5,569 nucleotides of DNA, from the NCBI GenBank assembly GCA_945957305.1, contig CAMFLN010000278.1:1-5569 (forward strand). The letters are read 5' to 3'. The position numbers and the translations under genes are program-made. Source of the DNA: an uncultured Planctomycetaceae bacterium. Its GTDB lineage: Bacteria; Planctomycetota; Planctomycetia; Pirellulales; JACPPG01. The notes under the pieces were generated by a model. It was not told where the DNA came from and made no database searches. It worked only from the letters and a program-made list of their open reading frames with translations. This document shows, piece by piece, positions 4,283 through 5,569 of this stretch. How positions within the stretch are numbered: position 1 is the first letter of the stretch; every line of letters starts with the position of its first letter.

Positions 4283-5371
4283 ATGGCCGCCAGCCCCACC
4301 ACGGCCCGTCGGCCCGCCCGCCAGGCTCCGTCATGGCTGCGCTTCAGCATTCCGTCGTGGCTGGTTTCGCTGGTCGTCCATGCCACGCTTCTCGTCGCTC
4401 TAACGCTTACCGTGCAACAGCAGCCGCGTGGACTGTCGGGCGGCCTGGGGCGTGGCGAGGCCTTCTCCCTTTTCGATGGACCGGGGGGCGGCGGAGATGG
4501 ATCGGGGGAATTTTTTGAGGAGGAGTCGGCTGCGGGGGGAGGAACGTCGACTTTGCACATGCCGCCGGCCGGTGAAGCCGACGGAGGCGAACGGGGCAAG
4601 GGATCGGGCCAGGCAACCGCTGGCCTCTTCGACGATCGTCCGCCGACCGACGCTCTGGCCGCGCTCCCCAAGGCTCTCGGCGGTGGTGGTGGCGGAGTGG
4701 GGCCACTTGGCGAAGGGCTGGGGGGCGCCACAAGCGCGGGCGGCTTCACTTCCGGCTCTGGCCGAGGGTCCGGTTCCGGTGGCACGGGGCGCGGTGGGCC
4801 ACTCGGCGGACGCGCGCGGACGAGCCTCTACGGCATCGAAGCGGATGGTTACAAATTTGTCTATGTCTTCGATCGCTCGGGGAGCATGGGGGGCTCGGGA
4901 CGCAATACGCCGTTGAGCTCGGCCAAGTCCAACCTGCTGGCCAGTCTGGAGAGCCTGGGCGACACACATCAATTTCAGATCATCTTCTACAACGAAAAGC
5001 CGACCATGTTTGCATTGGCCGGCCATCCGGATCGACTGGTATTCGGCAACTCCGCAAATCGGGCCACGGCTGCGCAATTCGTCCGCGGCATCGTCGCAGA
5101 CGGCGGTACGCGGCATGAAGACGCGCTGTGGATGGCGCTGAAGTTGCAGCCCGACGTGATCTTCTTTCTGACAGACGCCGATCAGCCGGAGTTGTCCCCC
5201 ACGCAGCTGGAAAAGATTCATCGGGCGAACAATGGTCGTTGCTCGATCAACACGATCGAATTCGGTTTAGGTCCGCCGATTCAGAACGACAATTTTCTGA
5301 TGAAGATGGCGCGCGAAAATAACGGCAAGTACACGTATGTCGACGTCTCAAAAGGCGCACTCAACCCGTAG
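4283..5371 (+). CDS. Membrane-anchored von Willebrand factor A domain protein with Gly-rich linker
   Basis: The 362-residue product has three parts. A basic N-terminus (Arg 9, 10, 13, 20) precedes one membrane helix at about 25-44, predicting the C-terminus outside the inner membrane. A Gly/Ser-rich, low-complexity linker covers about 45-176 and includes a run of six glycines. A VWA domain fills about 188-355. The metal-ion-dependent adhesion site looks complete: DRSGSM at 197-202 (D197, S199, S201), T276 in GGTRHEDAL, and D298 in FFLTDADQ. VWA domains bind protein partners through a divalent metal; the partner here is unknown. The helix carries Ser29-x3-His33 and Leu40, matching the spacing of Ser16, His20 and Leu27 in the E. 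coli TonB anchor. Start: GGAG at 4274-4277 is five bases before ATG 4283; GTG 4277 would overlap that site. The 3' end overlaps the next gene by 35 bp. The domain call is secure; the biological role is not known. Confidence 0.88.
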   Translation: MAASPTTARRPARQAPSWLRFSIPSWLVSLVVHATLLVALTLTVQQQPRGLSGGLGRGEAFSLFDGPGGGGDGSGEFFEEESAAGGGTSTLHMPPAGEADGGERGKGSGQATAGLFDDRPPTDALAALPKALGGGGGGVGPLGEGLGGATSAGGFTSGSGRGSGSGGTGRGGPLGGRARTSLYGIEADGYKFVYVFDRSGSMGGSGRNTPLSSAKSNLLASLESLGDTHQFQIIFYNEKPTMFALAGHPDRLVFGNSANRATAAQFVRGIVADGGTRHEDALWMALKLQPDVIFFLTDADQPELSPTQLEKIHRANNGRCSINTIEFGLGPPIQNDNFLMKMARENNGKYTYVDVSKGALNP

Positions 5372-5569
5372 CTCGCTGTACGGATCTTGCTCTGCGCTGC
5401 TGATGATTGGAATTGCCTGCGGCGGCGCACAGCGCGCGGTTGCCGAGGACGCGGTCTACTTGATCGCGCCCAACAGCCCGCAAGCTCGGGCCAAAGTTAG
5501 CGGTCGCATCACCGACTTCAACGGCCGGGAGTTGGTGCTGGATATCGGTGGCGGCGAGAAGCGCTACCC
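5337..5569 (+). CDS. Secreted protein, N-terminal part only (runs off the window)
   Basis: Seventy-seven codons are present before the window ends. The N-terminus looks like a Sec signal peptide: basic n-region (Lys6, Arg11), hydrophobic core around 14-31 and a cleavage site after AVA at 34-36. A lipoprotein reading at Cys28 is less likely because Gly25 occupies the -3 position. The mature start (VYLIAPNSPQ, then VSGRITDFNGRELVLDIGGG) suggests a small beta-rich module, but I cannot name a family. ATG 5337 is chosen over ATG 5403 because only the longer form has a positively charged n-region. It overlaps the VWA gene by 35 bp in another frame with no clear Shine-Dalgarno site, so translation may be coupled and the two are probably co-transcribed. 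Confidence 0.68.
   Translation, partial: MSTSQKAHSTRSSLYGSCSALLMIGIACGGAQRAVAEDAVYLIAPNSPQARAKVSGRITDFNGRELVLDIGGGEKRY

Noticed and set aside
4400..5221. Minus-strand open frame (273 codons) opposite the VWA gene
   Set aside because: Shadow of the VWA gene; composition reflects the Gly-rich linker on the other strand.

Overview
The window looks like chromosomal DNA from a GC-rich planctomycete, probably of the Pirellulales type. This rests on four things: a bacterial tetrahydromethanopterin-pathway formyltransferase, a membrane-anchored Gly-rich von Willebrand A protein of the kind common in that phylum, mostly weak Shine-Dalgarno sites, and short genes separated by repeat-rich spacers. The assignment is inference. 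Other bacteria with the methanofuran/H4MPT pathway, such as some methylotrophs, cannot be excluded from sequence reading alone.

Layout. Positions 1-49 hold a probable tail of an upstream gene whose stop overlaps the GTG start of fhcD (46-969), the formylmethanofuran:H4MPT formyltransferase. The spacer 970-1076 consists almost entirely of two opposed arrays of 7-bp repeats. Next comes birA (1077-1856), a biotin-protein ligase without a DNA-binding domain, followed by a second 7-bp array. On the minus strand, 2256-1996 encodes an 86-residue basic protein of unknown function, with a strong hairpin just after its stop. A gene-poor stretch (2257-2745) holds inverted repeats and the lysA promoter. 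lysA (2746-4047) encodes diaminopimelate decarboxylase. The following spacer contains a hairpin, a third 7-bp array in reverse orientation and a good sigma70-type promoter. That promoter drives a TonB-like-anchored VWA protein (4283-5371), which overlaps by 35 bp a secreted-protein gene running off the window (5337-5569).

How the genes relate. fhcD belongs to C1 transfer and formaldehyde/formate metabolism, birA to activation of biotin-dependent carboxylases, and lysA to lysine and cell-wall precursor synthesis. They look like separate housekeeping units rather than one pathway. The VWA gene and the partial secreted-protein gene are likely co-transcribed and act at or beyond the inner membrane.

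I see no defence system, mobile element, CRISPR array or biosynthetic cluster. The most unusual signal is a dispersed repeat element: 7-bp-periodic arrays (consensus near TAGWYRG or NRGGCAG) next to an A/G-rich core of the type AAAGAGA-GAGTT. It occurs three times in 5.6 kb, always against gene ends.
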